Origin: Paenibacillus sp. USDA918EY
GTDB lineage: Bacteria > Bacillota > Bacilli > Paenibacillales > Paenibacillaceae
Direction of reading: 5' to 3'
Assembly (NCBI RefSeq): GCF_009870825.1
Contig: NZ_WTWY01000003.1
Location: 62,001 to 126,000, forward strand
DNA: 64,000 nt
The notes under the pieces were generated by a model, which saw nothing but the letters and a program-made list of their open reading frames with translations, was not told where the DNA came from and made no database searches. Below, piece by piece: positions 53,969-62,024 of this stretch (position 1 is its first letter; the number at the start of each line of letters is the position of its first letter). The translations under genes were made by a program, and so were the position numbers.

Positions 53969-54514
53969 ATGAAACAAGTACGAGTTCCATCAGTCTTGCA
54001 TGATGTTTTTGGCGAAAAACAACCTATTTTGCTCATTCTTGCGATCCTGTTGTTTGGCGGGTTGCTGACTGCTGTGTTGTATTTAATGTATCCCGAGATG
54101 ACCATTAATTTGCCCGTGTGGCGAAGCACCTTGGCTCTATTGCTCATTTTCGATATTTTCGCAGGCTGTATAGCTAATTTTACGCCTTCAACAAGCAACT
54201 TTTATGCGGCAAGGAAAAAGAATCGCATTGTGTTCATTTCCATCCATATTCATATCGTAATCATTTCGGTTTTATTAAACGCAGCGATCGGATATTCAAT
54301 AGCGGTATGGGCTTATACAATAGCTGGAGCATTTATCGTGAACTCGCTTATCGGAAGGCAGTCCCAACTGTTTGTCGCAAGTTTGCTTCTGTCCATCGGC
54401 TTGAGTTGCGTTCCCTTGCTGCCCCATATCCAGCCGTATATGTTGATCATTTGCCAATTATTTACGCTGAAAGTGTTGTTTGGGTTCGCTGTCGATCACT
54501 ATGGCAAGGCCTAA
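53969..54514 (+). CDS. hypothetical integral membrane protein
   Basis: 181 residues; not recognised. Six hydrophobic segments at about 19-41, 49-70, 85-105, 106-125, 130-148 and 152-172 make it almost wholly membrane-embedded. FDIFAGCIANFTPSTSNFYA lies between helices 2 and 3, followed by a basic loop (RKKNR). ATG start behind GAAGGAGG, and it has a strong promoter of its own with an operator-like dyad. A transport or envelope role can be guessed but not supported. Confidence 0.75.
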   Translation: MKQVRVPSVLHDVFGEKQPILLILAILLFGGLLTAVLYLMYPEMTINLPVWRSTLALLLIFDIFAGCIANFTPSTSNFYAARKKNRIVFISIHIHIVIISVLLNAAIGYSIAVWAYTIAGAFIVNSLIGRQSQLFVASLLLSIGLSCVPLLPHIQPYMLIICQLFTLKVLFGFAVDHYGKA

Positions 54515-54597
54515 CATAACACCGACGCCCGCCGAATTCGAACAATGGGTGCAAAACCGCAACAATATATCATCTTGATTTTGAAGGGGGAAACCAG

Positions 54598-55233
54598 ATG
54601 CCGGATTTTTCAACTTTATTGGCGTATGTTATCGTTGTCGTTTTACTGTTTTTAATTCCAGGACCGGCCGTTCTTCTTACCATTACCCGTACAGTTCAAA
54701 ATGGGCGCAAAGGAGGCATTATGGCAGGGCTTGGCATCGCAACCGGGGATTTTCTTCACACCTTGTTTGCTACTGTCGGGCTTTCCACTGTACTGATGAC
54801 CTCGGCTATCGCTTTCAATGTTGTTAAATATGCAGGAGCGGCATACTTACTGTATTTAGGAGTTCGCGAAATGATGAGCAAGCCATCGGAACCGCAACTT
54901 CCAAAGGTTAAAACGGCGGGAGCTTTAAAGTCATTCTTTTTGGCAACGGTTGCAGAAGTCCTTAATCCAAAGACGGCTCTGTTTTTTCTGGCCTTTTTGC
55001 CTCAATTTGTTCATCCTGAACGAGGTCAAGCCGCCACGCAGTTTTTGATGCTTGGTGTCGTCTTTGTCGTCTTAAGTGCATTGTATACAACCTTGATTGT
55101 ATTAGGCATTTCTGCGCTTGGAAAAATGGTTAAACGGACGACGTGGATAAGCCGTTTAAGCCGCCTGAGCGGCAAATTCGTCGGAGCAATCTATATCGGA
55201 CTTGGCCTAAAGGTTGCATTCCAAAGACAGTAA
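54598..55233 (+). CDS. LysE/RhtB-family amino-acid exporter
   Basis: 211 residues with about six membrane segments. VVLLFLIPGPAVLLTITRTV and the GRKGGIMAGLGIATGDFLHT block are the LysE-family hallmark; NPKTALFFLAFLPQFVHPER is the second conserved motif. It exports an amino acid or homoserine-lactone-like compound; the substrate is unknown. ATG behind AAGGGGG. Its last 18 codons and the following bases are duplicated at 58373-58432. Confidence 0.92.
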   Translation: MPDFSTLLAYVIVVVLLFLIPGPAVLLTITRTVQNGRKGGIMAGLGIATGDFLHTLFATVGLSTVLMTSAIAFNVVKYAGAAYLLYLGVREMMSKPSEPQLPKVKTAGALKSFFLATVAEVLNPKTALFFLAFLPQFVHPERGQAATQFLMLGVVFVVLSALYTTLIVLGISALGKMVKRTTWISRLSRLSGKFVGAIYIGLGLKVAFQRQ

Positions 55234-55238
55234 TGATG
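55179..55238 (+). repeat. 60-bp direct repeat, copy 1 (3' end of lysE-like gene)
   Basis: Identical over 60 bp to 58373-58432. It covers the last 18 codons and stop of the LysE-like gene plus five bases. The two copies flank the VOC-MFS-PadR segment. Confidence 0.9.
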
Positions 55239-55315
55239 CAATAACGTCAAGATTGAAGGCCGCCCTTTAGTGATATCGTCAAGTAGCCGGTGGAATAAAA
55301 CAAAATGTCTAAGCC

Positions 55316-55352
55316 GCCTTAGCTCGAGCTTCCATCGGGCTAAGGCTTTTTT
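55316..55352 (+). terminator. terminator of the lysE-like gene
   Basis: GCCTTAGC pairs with GCTAAGGC across a 15-base loop and is followed by TTTTTT. A second terminator follows at 55436. The 55234-55574 gap otherwise holds only the VOC promoter. Confidence 0.8.
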
Positions 55353-55435
55353 AGTCTGGCATACTTCTCCCATCATTGAGAAAGGCACATCACGTGCGGC
55401 AGGATCGAGGGCGACGCAAGGCTGCCCGGATAGAC

Positions 55436-55464
55436 AGAGCGCCTTTGGGGGCGTTCTCTTTTTT
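55436..55464 (+). terminator. second terminator-like hairpin downstream of lysE
   Basis: AGAGCGCC pairs with GGCGTTCT (one wobble) around TTTGGG, followed by CTTTTTT. With no gene between it and the first terminator, it may be the end of a gene that has been lost. Confidence 0.65.
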
Positions 55465-55512
55465 ACGTAGCTCCTCACCATTTTTTTCATAAAAATATAT
55501 CATTAAGATATG

Positions 55513-55540
55513 TTTACTTATTATATTATTTTGATATAAT
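55513..55540 (+). promoter_or_regulatory. promoter of the VOC-MFS operon
   Basis: TTTACT (55513-55518), a 16-bp spacer and TATAAT (55535-55540). The very AT-rich spacer and -10 contain a TTATAT/ATATAA inverted repeat, a possible operator for the PadR regulator encoded downstream. Confidence 0.5.
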
Positions 55541-55574
55541 AAAATCGATCAAACGAAAAAGGAGGAAATATAAG

Positions 55575-55925
55575 ATGTTCAAAAGCGGCAATGTGACTGT
55601 AATGGTAGCGGATATGAAAAAGGCGGTAAAATTTTACGCGGAAACCTTGGGATTGGAGCTGCAGCACGGTGACGGGCATTTTGCGCAAATCGCGGCACCT
55701 GGATTGACGATCGGTCTCCTGCATCTTGCGGGAGAACAAGGTGCCCTTCCGGAAAAATCGGGCAGCATGACCATAGGGTTTGAGGTGGAAGACATGGAGT
55801 CAGCCATCGAAACGCTGAAAACCCGCGGCGTTCAATTCCACGATTCCGTGGAAGGCAAGGCGGCTAATGTCGTGCATTTCAACGATCCTGAAGGCAATAC
55901 CCTTTACTTGGTTTGCAATCGTTAA
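55575..55925 (+). CDS. VOC-family (glyoxalase/bleomycin-resistance fold) protein
   Basis: 116 residues, one VOC module. VTVMVADMKKAVKFYAETLG opens it, FEVEDMESAIETLKTRGVQF is the central repeat, and HFNDPEGNTLYLV ends it with the usual metal-site Glu. Members isomerise glyoxal adducts, open rings or bind drugs. It is cotranscribed with the MFS gene 43 bp downstream, which favours a detoxification role. Confidence 0.9.
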   Translation: MFKSGNVTVMVADMKKAVKFYAETLGLELQHGDGHFAQIAAPGLTIGLLHLAGEQGALPEKSGSMTIGFEVEDMESAIETLKTRGVQFHDSVEGKAANVVHFNDPEGNTLYLVCNR

Positions 55926-55968
55926 GCCAAAGGGCGGCATAAAGAAAATGTAAGGAGGCGTTTTTCGC

Positions 55969-57363
55969 ATGGCCTCGAAAACCAAGGTCAACATGGTTGT
56001 CGCCGGTCTGCTGGCAGCGATGTTTATCGGCGCGTTGGATGCGACCGTCGTCGCCACCGCTACCCCGCATATGATCAAGGATTTGCACGGCGAGACGCTG
56101 TTCAGTTGGGTGTTTGCGGTTTATACGTTGACCACCTGCGTGGCGACCCCCATTTTCGGCAAGCTCGCCGATTTATTCGGGCGCAAACCCGTGTTCGCCG
56201 CGGGCATCGGTTTATTCGTGCTCGGTTCCATCTTGTGCGGAGCCGCGCAATCGATGACGGGACTCATTTGGTTCCGGGCTTTGCAAGGATTTGGTGCCGG
56301 GGCGCTTGCGCCCGTGTGCTTTACCGTCATCGGCGATTTGTTCTCGGGCAAGCAGCGCGGCAAAATGATGGGTATCTTTTCGTCCGTTTGGTCCGTGGCT
56401 GGCCTTCTCGGCCCGCTAATCGGAGGTTACTTCGTCGATCAAGTTTCCTGGCGATGGATTTTCTACATCAACGTGCCGATCGGCATCATCGCCCTGCTGC
56501 TGGTCGTCGTATTTTTGCACCAGCCGATCGAACGTCAGGCGAAAAAAATCGATTACCTCGGCGCGATTATGTTTACCATTACTTTCTCCGCGCTGTTGTA
56601 TGCGCTGCTGAGCGGCGGGTCTCGGCATTCCTGGGATTCCCCGGTGATCGCGGGGCTGTTCGCGGCATCGGCTGTATGTTTTATGTTGTTCCTCTGGATT
56701 GAAAAACGGGCGGAGGAACCGATGATCCCGTTATCGATTTTCCGCATCCGCGTATTGAACGTCACCAATATCAGCGGTTTTCTGGCGTTCAGCATTACGA
56801 CGGGGTTGACGGTGTACTCGCCGATCTGGATTCAATCCGTGCTCGGCAATTCCGCGACAAGCTCGGGCCTGATCGTTATGCCGATGTCGCTGGCCTGGCC
56901 GCTCGCCTCCAACATCGCCGGCCGGCTCATGTACCGGGTTGGGGTGAAGGCATCGATCGTATTCGGCTCATCGCTCGTCATGGCAGGCTCCCTCTGGCTG
57001 ATTGCGCTTCAGATGAACTCGCCCTACGTATTTTGGATCGGTATCCTCGTGCTAATCGGACTGGGAATGGGGTTCGTTGCGACGCCCTCCACCGTTGTCG
57101 TGCAATCGGTCGTCGGCTGGGAAAAACGCGGCGTCGCCAACGCTTCCAGCATGCTGGCCCGTGCGCTGGGCCAAACGGTCGGCATAGCGGTATTCGGCAC
57201 GATTTACAACCAGTATGTAACCATCATCGGCTCCAAAACGGAGCTGACTGCCGGAATGCATGCCGTTTTTCTGCTCATGTCGGGGATAGCGATTGCGAAC
57301 CTGCTCGCCGTATTGTTCCTGCCGAAGCACCGCCAAGTGATGGCGCAGCAGCATTCGGCTTAA
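55969..57363 (+). CDS. MFS drug:proton antiporter, DHA2 (14-helix) type
   Basis: 464 residues. The motif-C/N-terminal segment FIGALDATVVATATPHMIKD, motif A GKLADLFGRKPVF and IWFRALQGFGAGALAPVCFT are typical of DHA2 multidrug pumps related to Bmr3/MdtP. The gene is intact, unlike the relative at 53067-53530. The start is ATG behind AAGGAGG. It lies downstream of the VOC gene and is followed by a strong terminator and a PadR regulator gene, its likely controller. Confidence 0.94.
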   Translation: MASKTKVNMVVAGLLAAMFIGALDATVVATATPHMIKDLHGETLFSWVFAVYTLTTCVATPIFGKLADLFGRKPVFAAGIGLFVLGSILCGAAQSMTGLIWFRALQGFGAGALAPVCFTVIGDLFSGKQRGKMMGIFSSVWSVAGLLGPLIGGYFVDQVSWRWIFYINVPIGIIALLLVVVFLHQPIERQAKKIDYLGAIMFTITFSALLYALLSGGSRHSWDSPVIAGLFAASAVCFMLFLWIEKRAEEPMIPLSIFRIRVLNVTNISGFLAFSITTGLTVYSPIWIQSVLGNSATSSGLIVMPMSLAWPLASNIAGRLMYRVGVKASIVFGSSLVMAGSLWLIALQMNSPYVFWIGILVLIGLGMGFVATPSTVVVQSVVGWEKRGVANASSMLARALGQTVGIAVFGTIYNQYVTIIGSKTELTAGMHAVFLLMSGIAIANLLAVLFLPKHRQVMAQQHSA

Positions 57364-57417
57364 CGGCAGGGTGACAAAGCGAAATACCGGAACCGGCCGC
57401 AAACGGATGCGGCCAGG

Positions 57418-57440
57418 AAAAGCCGCGACCTGCGGCTTTT
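57418..57440 (+). terminator. terminator of the VOC-MFS operon
   Basis: AAAAGCCGC-gacct-GCGGCTTTT is a perfect 9-bp stem followed by CTGTTTTTT. A second stem, GGCCGC/GCGGCC, lies just before it. Confidence 0.85.
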
Positions 57441-57516
57441 CTGTTTTTTCAGGCAGCCGTATGTTATACTGTTGTTTGCTTAAAAGCAGTAAAACCTACA
57501 AGGGGGGGCCTTTCGT

Positions 57517-58092
57517 TTGTACGAATTGTTCATACTCGGCGAATTGATGAATAACCCGATGCACGGCTATTTGCTGCATCAGATTTTGAACGGGATCGTT
57601 GGTCCTACGCGAAAAGTCAGCTGGGGGGCGATTTATCCGCTGATCCACGGCATGCTTGCGGACGGGCTGATCGAACAGGTTCCCGATGAGCAACCGGAGG
57701 GTTCCAAACAAGGAAGAGGAAAAAAAATAAAGACATATAAACTTACGGACGAAGGCAGAATACGTTTTTTTCGGTTGATGGAAGAACCGATTCCATATTC
57801 GCCGGATTACGAGCTGCATTTTTATACGAAACTGAAAAATTTTGAACTGATCAGCAAAGAATTGCAGTTTTTAATTTTGCATCAATACAAAGATTACCTG
57901 CGTTATGAAATCCGTCACGAGGAAGAACGGTTGGAATATGCTAGCAAAGACGAACGGATTCCCGGCGGGGAGCAGAAATATATTCAGATCTTTTTCCGGC
58001 ATCGGTTGGAAAAGCTTCGATGTGATGAAACGTGGGTTATGCAGTTAATCGAGAGCCATCGCGCGGATGGACAAGGGCTTGAGCGGGATTGA
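57517..58092 (+). CDS. PadR-family transcriptional regulator
   Basis: 191 residues. The N-terminal winged helix starts YELFILGELMNNPMHGYLLH and reads IYPLIHGMLADGLIEQVPDE then KTYKLTDEGRIRFFRLMEEP, typical of PadR with the C-terminal PadR_C helices. These regulators usually repress a nearby efflux gene and are released by phenolics or drugs. The start is TTG at 57517 behind AGGGGGGG. Confidence 0.9.
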   Translation: MYELFILGELMNNPMHGYLLHQILNGIVGPTRKVSWGAIYPLIHGMLADGLIEQVPDEQPEGSKQGRGKKIKTYKLTDEGRIRFFRLMEEPIPYSPDYELHFYTKLKNFELISKELQFLILHQYKDYLRYEIRHEEERLEYASKDERIPGGEQKYIQIFFRHRLEKLRCDETWVMQLIESHRADGQGLERD

Positions 58093-58291
58093 AATTGAAA
58101 GGCTGAAGGATAGCATATCATTAATAGGTTGGGGGGCGAGCTAAAAAGGTCGGCCCCTTTGTTTATTCCTCACGCGCTTTTATTTTCTGGCTCTTCGGAA
58201 AATTTGGTTGAAAGTCATTCAATATAACATAGTGCTCTAAAATCGGAATATATGGTTTTCTGTCGATGACTTGTCAGTGATCTACTCGCTA

Positions 58292-58372
58292 TTGAAGGTT
58301 ATGCCTGGCGAGTCGCATACTTATCGTTTTGTCGTAAAAGAGGCCGGGACACACTGGTATCACTTCCATCAA
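58292..58372 (+). pseudogene. multicopper oxidase fragment
   Basis: About 27 codons read LKVMPGESHTYRFVVKEAGT then HWYHFHQ. This is the copper-binding segment of the first cupredoxin domain (H-W-Y-H-x-H) of multicopper oxidases. Nothing of the rest of a 450-500 residue enzyme remains, and the fragment joins directly to the second 60-bp lysE repeat. Confidence 0.7.
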
Positions 58373-58432
58373 CGTCGGAGCAATCTATATCGGACTTGGC
58401 CTAAAGGTTGCATTCCAAAGACAGTAATGATG
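58373..58432 (+). repeat. 60-bp direct repeat, copy 2
   Basis: Identical to 55179-55238, here without the rest of the lysE gene. It fuses in frame to the multicopper oxidase fragment. The surrounding 58093-58628 gap otherwise holds only hairpins: a strong 11-14 bp stem at 58502-58537 and a terminator at 58550. Confidence 0.9.
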
Positions 58433-58549
58433 GCAGCGCTTATTCATCGACGGAACAAAGGCACGCTTAGCTCCATTTTTTTCGAAACTCCGAGAAATAA
58501 AAGAAACCCTGTTCCTCTGTAAAAGGACAGGGTTTCTCGGCAATCTGAT

Positions 58550-58574
58550 GCTTGGCGTAATGCCAAGCTTTTTT
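58550..58574 (+). terminator. rho-independent terminator in the decayed region
   Basis: GCTTGGC-gtaat-GCCAAGC is a perfect 7-bp stem followed by TTTTTT. It probably belonged to a gene now reduced to fragments. Confidence 0.75.
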
Positions 58575-58628
58575 ATAGCAGCGAATCCAAAGAACCACCT
58601 ATAACCGGAATCGTTCGCCCCGCATAAC

Positions 58629-59207
58629 TTATAATCTCGTTTGCATATCGGTCTGCACCAGCACCGCAAACGCCTCGTAAGGCCGAAGCCGCATGTTTTC
58701 CGTCAAAACGATTTCCGGATAAACGGACACCTGCACTTCGCCCTCGACGAAATCGCGTTCCAAGGCGAAATCAAGCGGTTCTTTGCTCCAATTCGAAACG
58801 GTCAACAACCTCCTGCCCGAATGGCTGCGTTCATAAGCAAACACATGCGCATGCTCGGGCGCGGCCAGCCTGAATTTCCCTTCCGTCAACAGCTCGTTGA
58901 TGAACGGATGGCTTCGCAGCATGGCCAATTGATCGTAAAAATCCAGCAATGACTTCCGGCTGACCTCCCCATGACCGATGCCTGTGAAACGGGTGAAAGC
59001 CCCTTTCTCTCCTGCCAATCCCTTTTTGAACGATGGTTGGGTCTGCTCGCGTCCCATCGAACTTTTCGAGTCCGTTAGAGCCGCCGCATCCCCCATCGGG
59101 GCCCCCTGGATCAGCTGCAGCGTTAACGCCATGCATTTCACCGATTCAAACCAATAGGATCCATTCATGTTGCCGCCGTCACGATCCTGTAACGGCATCC
59201 CCCCCAT
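58629..59207 (-). pseudogene. C-terminal remnant of a GH13 alpha-glucosidase
   Basis: 192 codons remain. From about residue 25 the sequence resembles the end of the GH13 barrel (MALTLQLIQGAPMGDAAA in place of the usual QGTPYIYQGEE), then DQLAMLRSHPFINELLTEGK and a C-terminal beta domain with LLTVSNWSKEPLDFALERDF. All catalytic residues of the N-terminal barrel are missing and the upstream gene is simply absent, so it is a truncated relic of an oligo-1,6-glucosidase-like enzyme. Confidence 0.7.
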
Positions 59208-59213
59208 CCAGGT

Positions 59214-60401
59214 TTAATGCAGCGTGCGGGCAGCCGCGGCCGCCTCGGAGGCCGCCTTCCGCGAAGGCTTCCACTTGATCGACGTCACGGCGCTTGCGAG
59301 CGCCAGGATGACGAAAACAACCCCGACCCAAGCATTGTAATATACCGAAGAGCTTTCGATCACGATCCCGCCGACGGCGGAACCGACCGCGATTCCGACA
59401 TGACTCGCCGAGCTGTTCAGGCTTTGCTGAATGTTGGACGATTCCGGAGCGGATTTGATCAGGTAGCTTTGCATCGACGGAGAAATCGACCAGCTCAGCG
59501 CGCTCCATACAAGCATGACGACCAGGCATACATACATCGAAACGGTGGACAGCGGCATCAGGAACATCACGACGGCAAACACGCCCACGATCGCCAAAAT
59601 GCTTTTTTCCGCCCCGAACTTATCCGTCACCCATCCTCCGAAACCGCCGCCGAGCACGGCCGCGATGCCGAACAGAAGATAAAACAGGCTGAGCACCGAA
59701 GGGCTCAAATGCAGCGTTTCCTGCAAAAACGGCGTCAAATACGCGTAAAGCGTCAAATGTCCCGTCAGCATCAACACCGATATCAGCTGGCCGAAAATGA
59801 TTTTGCCGCTCTTCAGGGAGGCGAGCTGACGGCGCAGCGGAATGGCCGCCTCCGGCGCGGTTTTCGGGATAAAAAGCTGGATCGCGATGAGCGAAATGAC
59901 GGACAGGACCGTAATCATCACAAACGGCGCACGCCACCCGAACGCATTGCCGAGCATCATGCCCAGCGGCACACCAAGCACGAGCGAACCGCTGACGCCC
60001 ATAAAGATGACGCCGATGGCTCTCGCTTTATATTCCTCACTCGCCATCCTCGAAGCCATCGTAATCGACAATACGGTAATGAGCGCGCTGCTGGCGGCCG
60101 ACAGAACCCGGGCGATGACCATCGTCATAAAATTAGGGCTCACCATCGACAGGACGTTCCCGACGATAAAAACGAGAAGCGCAGACTGGTACAACCGCTT
60201 ACGCTCCATGCGTGCCGTCGCCGTCAGCAGCAGCGGTCCGGAAAGCGCAAACACGATCGAATACAGCGTGATGAGCTGCCCGGCGGCGCTTAAGGAAATG
60301 TGAAGATCCTTGGAGATCAGATCCAAAATGCCGCCGACGATCAGTTCGACCATACCCGTCACGAAACAGGCGATCGCCAAAATGTATATCTTGTAGTTCA
60401 C
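59214..60401 (-). CDS. MFS transporter, DHA1 family (AraJ/YdhP-like)
   Basis: 395 residues with about 12 helices. AGQLITLYSIVFALSGPLLL, the loop TARMERKRLYQSALLVFIVG and the FGGWVTDKFGAEKSI repeat are typical of DHA1 sugar- or drug-efflux members. The start is ATG behind GAGAAGGGAG. A palindromic operator lies 36 bp upstream; no regulator gene is adjacent in the right position unless TrmB acts on it. The GH13 remnant follows after 6 bp. Confidence 0.92.
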   Translation of the reverse strand: MNYKIYILAIACFVTGMVELIVGGILDLISKDLHISLSAAGQLITLYSIVFALSGPLLLTATARMERKRLYQSALLVFIVGNVLSMVSPNFMTMVIARVLSAASSALITVLSITMASRMASEEYKARAIGVIFMGVSGSLVLGVPLGMMLGNAFGWRAPFVMITVLSVISLIAIQLFIPKTAPEAAIPLRRQLASLKSGKIIFGQLISVLMLTGHLTLYAYLTPFLQETLHLSPSVLSLFYLLFGIAAVLGGGFGGWVTDKFGAEKSILAIVGVFAVVMFLMPLSTVSMYVCLVVMLVWSALSWSISPSMQSYLIKSAPESSNIQQSLNSSASHVGIAVGSAVGGIVIESSSVYYNAWVGVVFVILALASAVTSIKWKPSRKAASEAAAAARTLH

Positions 60402-60436
60402 GTTGTTGCTCCCTTCTCTCTGGTTGTCGTTCTATG

Positions 60437-60456
60437 GTTACTACCGTAATAGTAAC
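60437..60456. promoter_or_regulatory. GTTACTA/TAGTAAC dyad operator upstream of the MFS gene
   Basis: GTTACTA-CCGTAA-TAGTAAC has perfect 7-bp arms. It resembles HxlR/MarR-type operators and the dyad at 53811-53828. Confidence 0.55.
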
Positions 60457-60596
60457 TCATATCAAAATCGGCAGCAAGCACATTTTTTTCCGTAAAAAAT
60501 GAACCTACCGCATGGCCAGCAGCCGGACGCTTTTGGTCAAATCTCTTTTTTTACCCCGGCCGGCTTACCGAACCATGGATTTAAAAAACATAAAAA

Positions 60597-60622
60597 GCGG
60601 ACGGAGCATAAGCTCCATCCGC
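60597..60622 (-). terminator. terminator of the TrmB-like gene
   Basis: On the minus strand GCGGATGGAG pairs with CTCCGTCCGC (one wobble) and is followed by TTTTTATGTTTTTT. Confidence 0.8.
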
Positions 60623-60654
60623 TGGATTGGACATCCTGTAACGTCCGACGTGGA

Positions 60655-61413
60655 TCAGTACCGCAGCTGCAGGAGCTGCGCCATGATTTCCTTGTCGTTC
60701 ATCAAAACATCGTTATATTTGGTCGTAATTTTGGTAAGCAGCACGTCGTGGTGGAAATAATCCGTAAAAACGCGCACAAACGGCTGGGATCTTGTTTTGA
60801 TCGCCTGCCAGGAGCCGTCTTCCATGCCCGCAAAGATGGCTTCCGCATCGTCCACGATCAGCAGCCTGAAACGCTCCAGCGTCACATGCTGCTCGTTCGG
60901 CTCCATCACGGCCATATTTTTCAATTCGCTGCGGACTTCCCCGACGGAAAGCGCCTCGACGGCAACGCCTTCGCGCTCTTTTTCCTCGAGGATCGGCAAA
61001 ACCGCTGTAAAATCGTCCTTCCACGACGAATACCGGATCGAATTTTTCGCTTCCAGCAGCATTTGCTTGATCTGGGCGTGGATCGAGGCGTCGGCCTTCA
61101 AACTCCAGACGCGGTCGTCCACGATCTCCTTTTTCGCCTTCTGCCGCTCAAGCTCCTGGATATCCGCTTGAAACTCGGCGGTCAGCTTTTCGACGACAAG
61201 CGGAATCGGCAGCGCCGTATACAGCTTTTTCTTTTCCGAAATCGACTCCAGCACCATCCCCTTCTCCACCATCCGGGAAATGACCTCGTATATTTTTGCT
61301 TTGGGCACGCCCGAATATTTGACGATCATCGTCGCGTCCATCGGCTGCATCGTCTGCGCCAACGTTTCATAAACTTTGCTTTCATACTGGGAAAAACCGA
61401 ATTTATAGAGCAA
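60655..61413 (-). CDS. TrmB-family transcriptional regulator
   Basis: 252 residues from the chosen start. The winged helix is YKFGFSQYESKVYETLAQTM then VKYSGVPKAKIYEVISRMVE; a coiled coil (about 75-95) precedes a PLD-like/TrmB effector domain. It binds sugars in other members. The start is taken as TTG 61413, nine bases after GGGAG, because a promoter and dyad lie just upstream. The frame remains open to 61854 and also contains an AraC-type N-terminal fragment, so a longer fusion protein is the alternative. Confidence 0.85.
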   Translation of the reverse strand: MLYKFGFSQYESKVYETLAQTMQPMDATMIVKYSGVPKAKIYEVISRMVEKGMVLESISEKKKLYTALPIPLVVEKLTAEFQADIQELERQKAKKEIVDDRVWSLKADASIHAQIKQMLLEAKNSIRYSSWKDDFTAVLPILEEKEREGVAVEALSVGEVRSELKNMAVMEPNEQHVTLERFRLLIVDDAEAIFAGMEDGSWQAIKTRSQPFVRVFTDYFHHDVLLTKITTKYNDVLMNDKEIMAQLLQLRY

Positions 61414-61440
61414 CTTGTCCAACTCCCGATCTTTCGAACT

Positions 61441-61478
61441 TGGTATTAATGTACCATAAATCCGGCTTCCAATGTCAA
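61441..61478 (-). promoter_or_regulatory. probable trmB promoter and dyad
   Basis: On the minus strand a consensus TTGACA (61478-61473) precedes TACATT (61453-61448; spacer 19). The dyad TGGTA-cattaa-TACCA (61456-61441) overlaps the -10. It supports a trmB start downstream of the AraC fragment. Confidence 0.4.
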
Positions 61479-61512
61479 TTTCACACCCATCAGTATGGCT
61501 ATTATTTTTCGT

Positions 61513-61737
61513 CTTCCGAAGCGTATATTCCCGGTCTCCGAAACGAACGGTATATATACCCGACTTAACGAACAATAGAAGATGATCTTTCGGAAAGTAT
61601 GTTCCCGCTCTACCTTGCGTGCGCAAATAGAATTCAATGACGGATAGCCCTTCCAACTTTAGGTTCCCTTTTTTGTCAGACGCGGTTTTCAGCTCTTGAG
61701 GTACCCTGATCAATTTACTGGTTCTTATGGGCTTCAT
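61513..61737 (-). pseudogene. AraC-family N-terminal cupin fragment
   Basis: 75 codons starting at ATG 61737 behind GAGGG read VIEFYLRTQGRAGTYFPKDH and LLLFVKSGIYTVRFGDREYT, the usual sugar-sensing cupin of AraC regulators. The similarity stops inside the cupin, and the DNA-binding domain is absent. The same frame continues through a promoter-like stretch into the TrmB domain. Confidence 0.5.
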
Positions 61738-61959
61738 TGATCCCTCGGTATTTGCACGTACTCCCATCTGTTTTACATCCTTTCGGTTCTGTTCCTTTCC
61801 CGCTACATATAGGATAACCCGGAAACCGAAAGCTAACTTTGCTAAAAAGCTCAATTTACTTGTTTTTTTAGCTCAAGGATTTTTTGAAAATGGACTCCAC
61901 CTCAAGAAGACTTATCGGAGCGGAGGTTCTTGAGATAAGCAGATACACCACAAACGGAA

Positions 61960-61997
61960 AACGGCCATTTCCGCCCCAGCAGACGGAAATAGCCGTT
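61960..61997 (-). terminator. terminator of the rarD gene
   Basis: A 14-bp stem with one wobble, AACGGCTATTTCCG with CGGAAATGGCCGTT (minus strand), 10-base loop, then TTTTCCGTTTG. Confidence 0.8.
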
Positions 61998-62024
61998 ATG
62001 ACGGTACCGGGGCGCCTTTTGCCG

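Noticed and set aside
55270..55470. Small plus-strand frame after the lysE-like gene
   Set aside because: It spans two terminator hairpins and has no ribosome site or recognisable motif.
55179..58432. An insertion sequence or integrative element between the 60-bp repeats
   Set aside because: No transposase, integrase or terminal inverted repeats were seen; only the direct repeat is certain.
58502..58537. Strong AGAAACCCTGT/ACAGGGTTTCT hairpin as a terminator
   Set aside because: No T-run follows the stem; the real terminator is the next hairpin at 58550. Its meaning is open.
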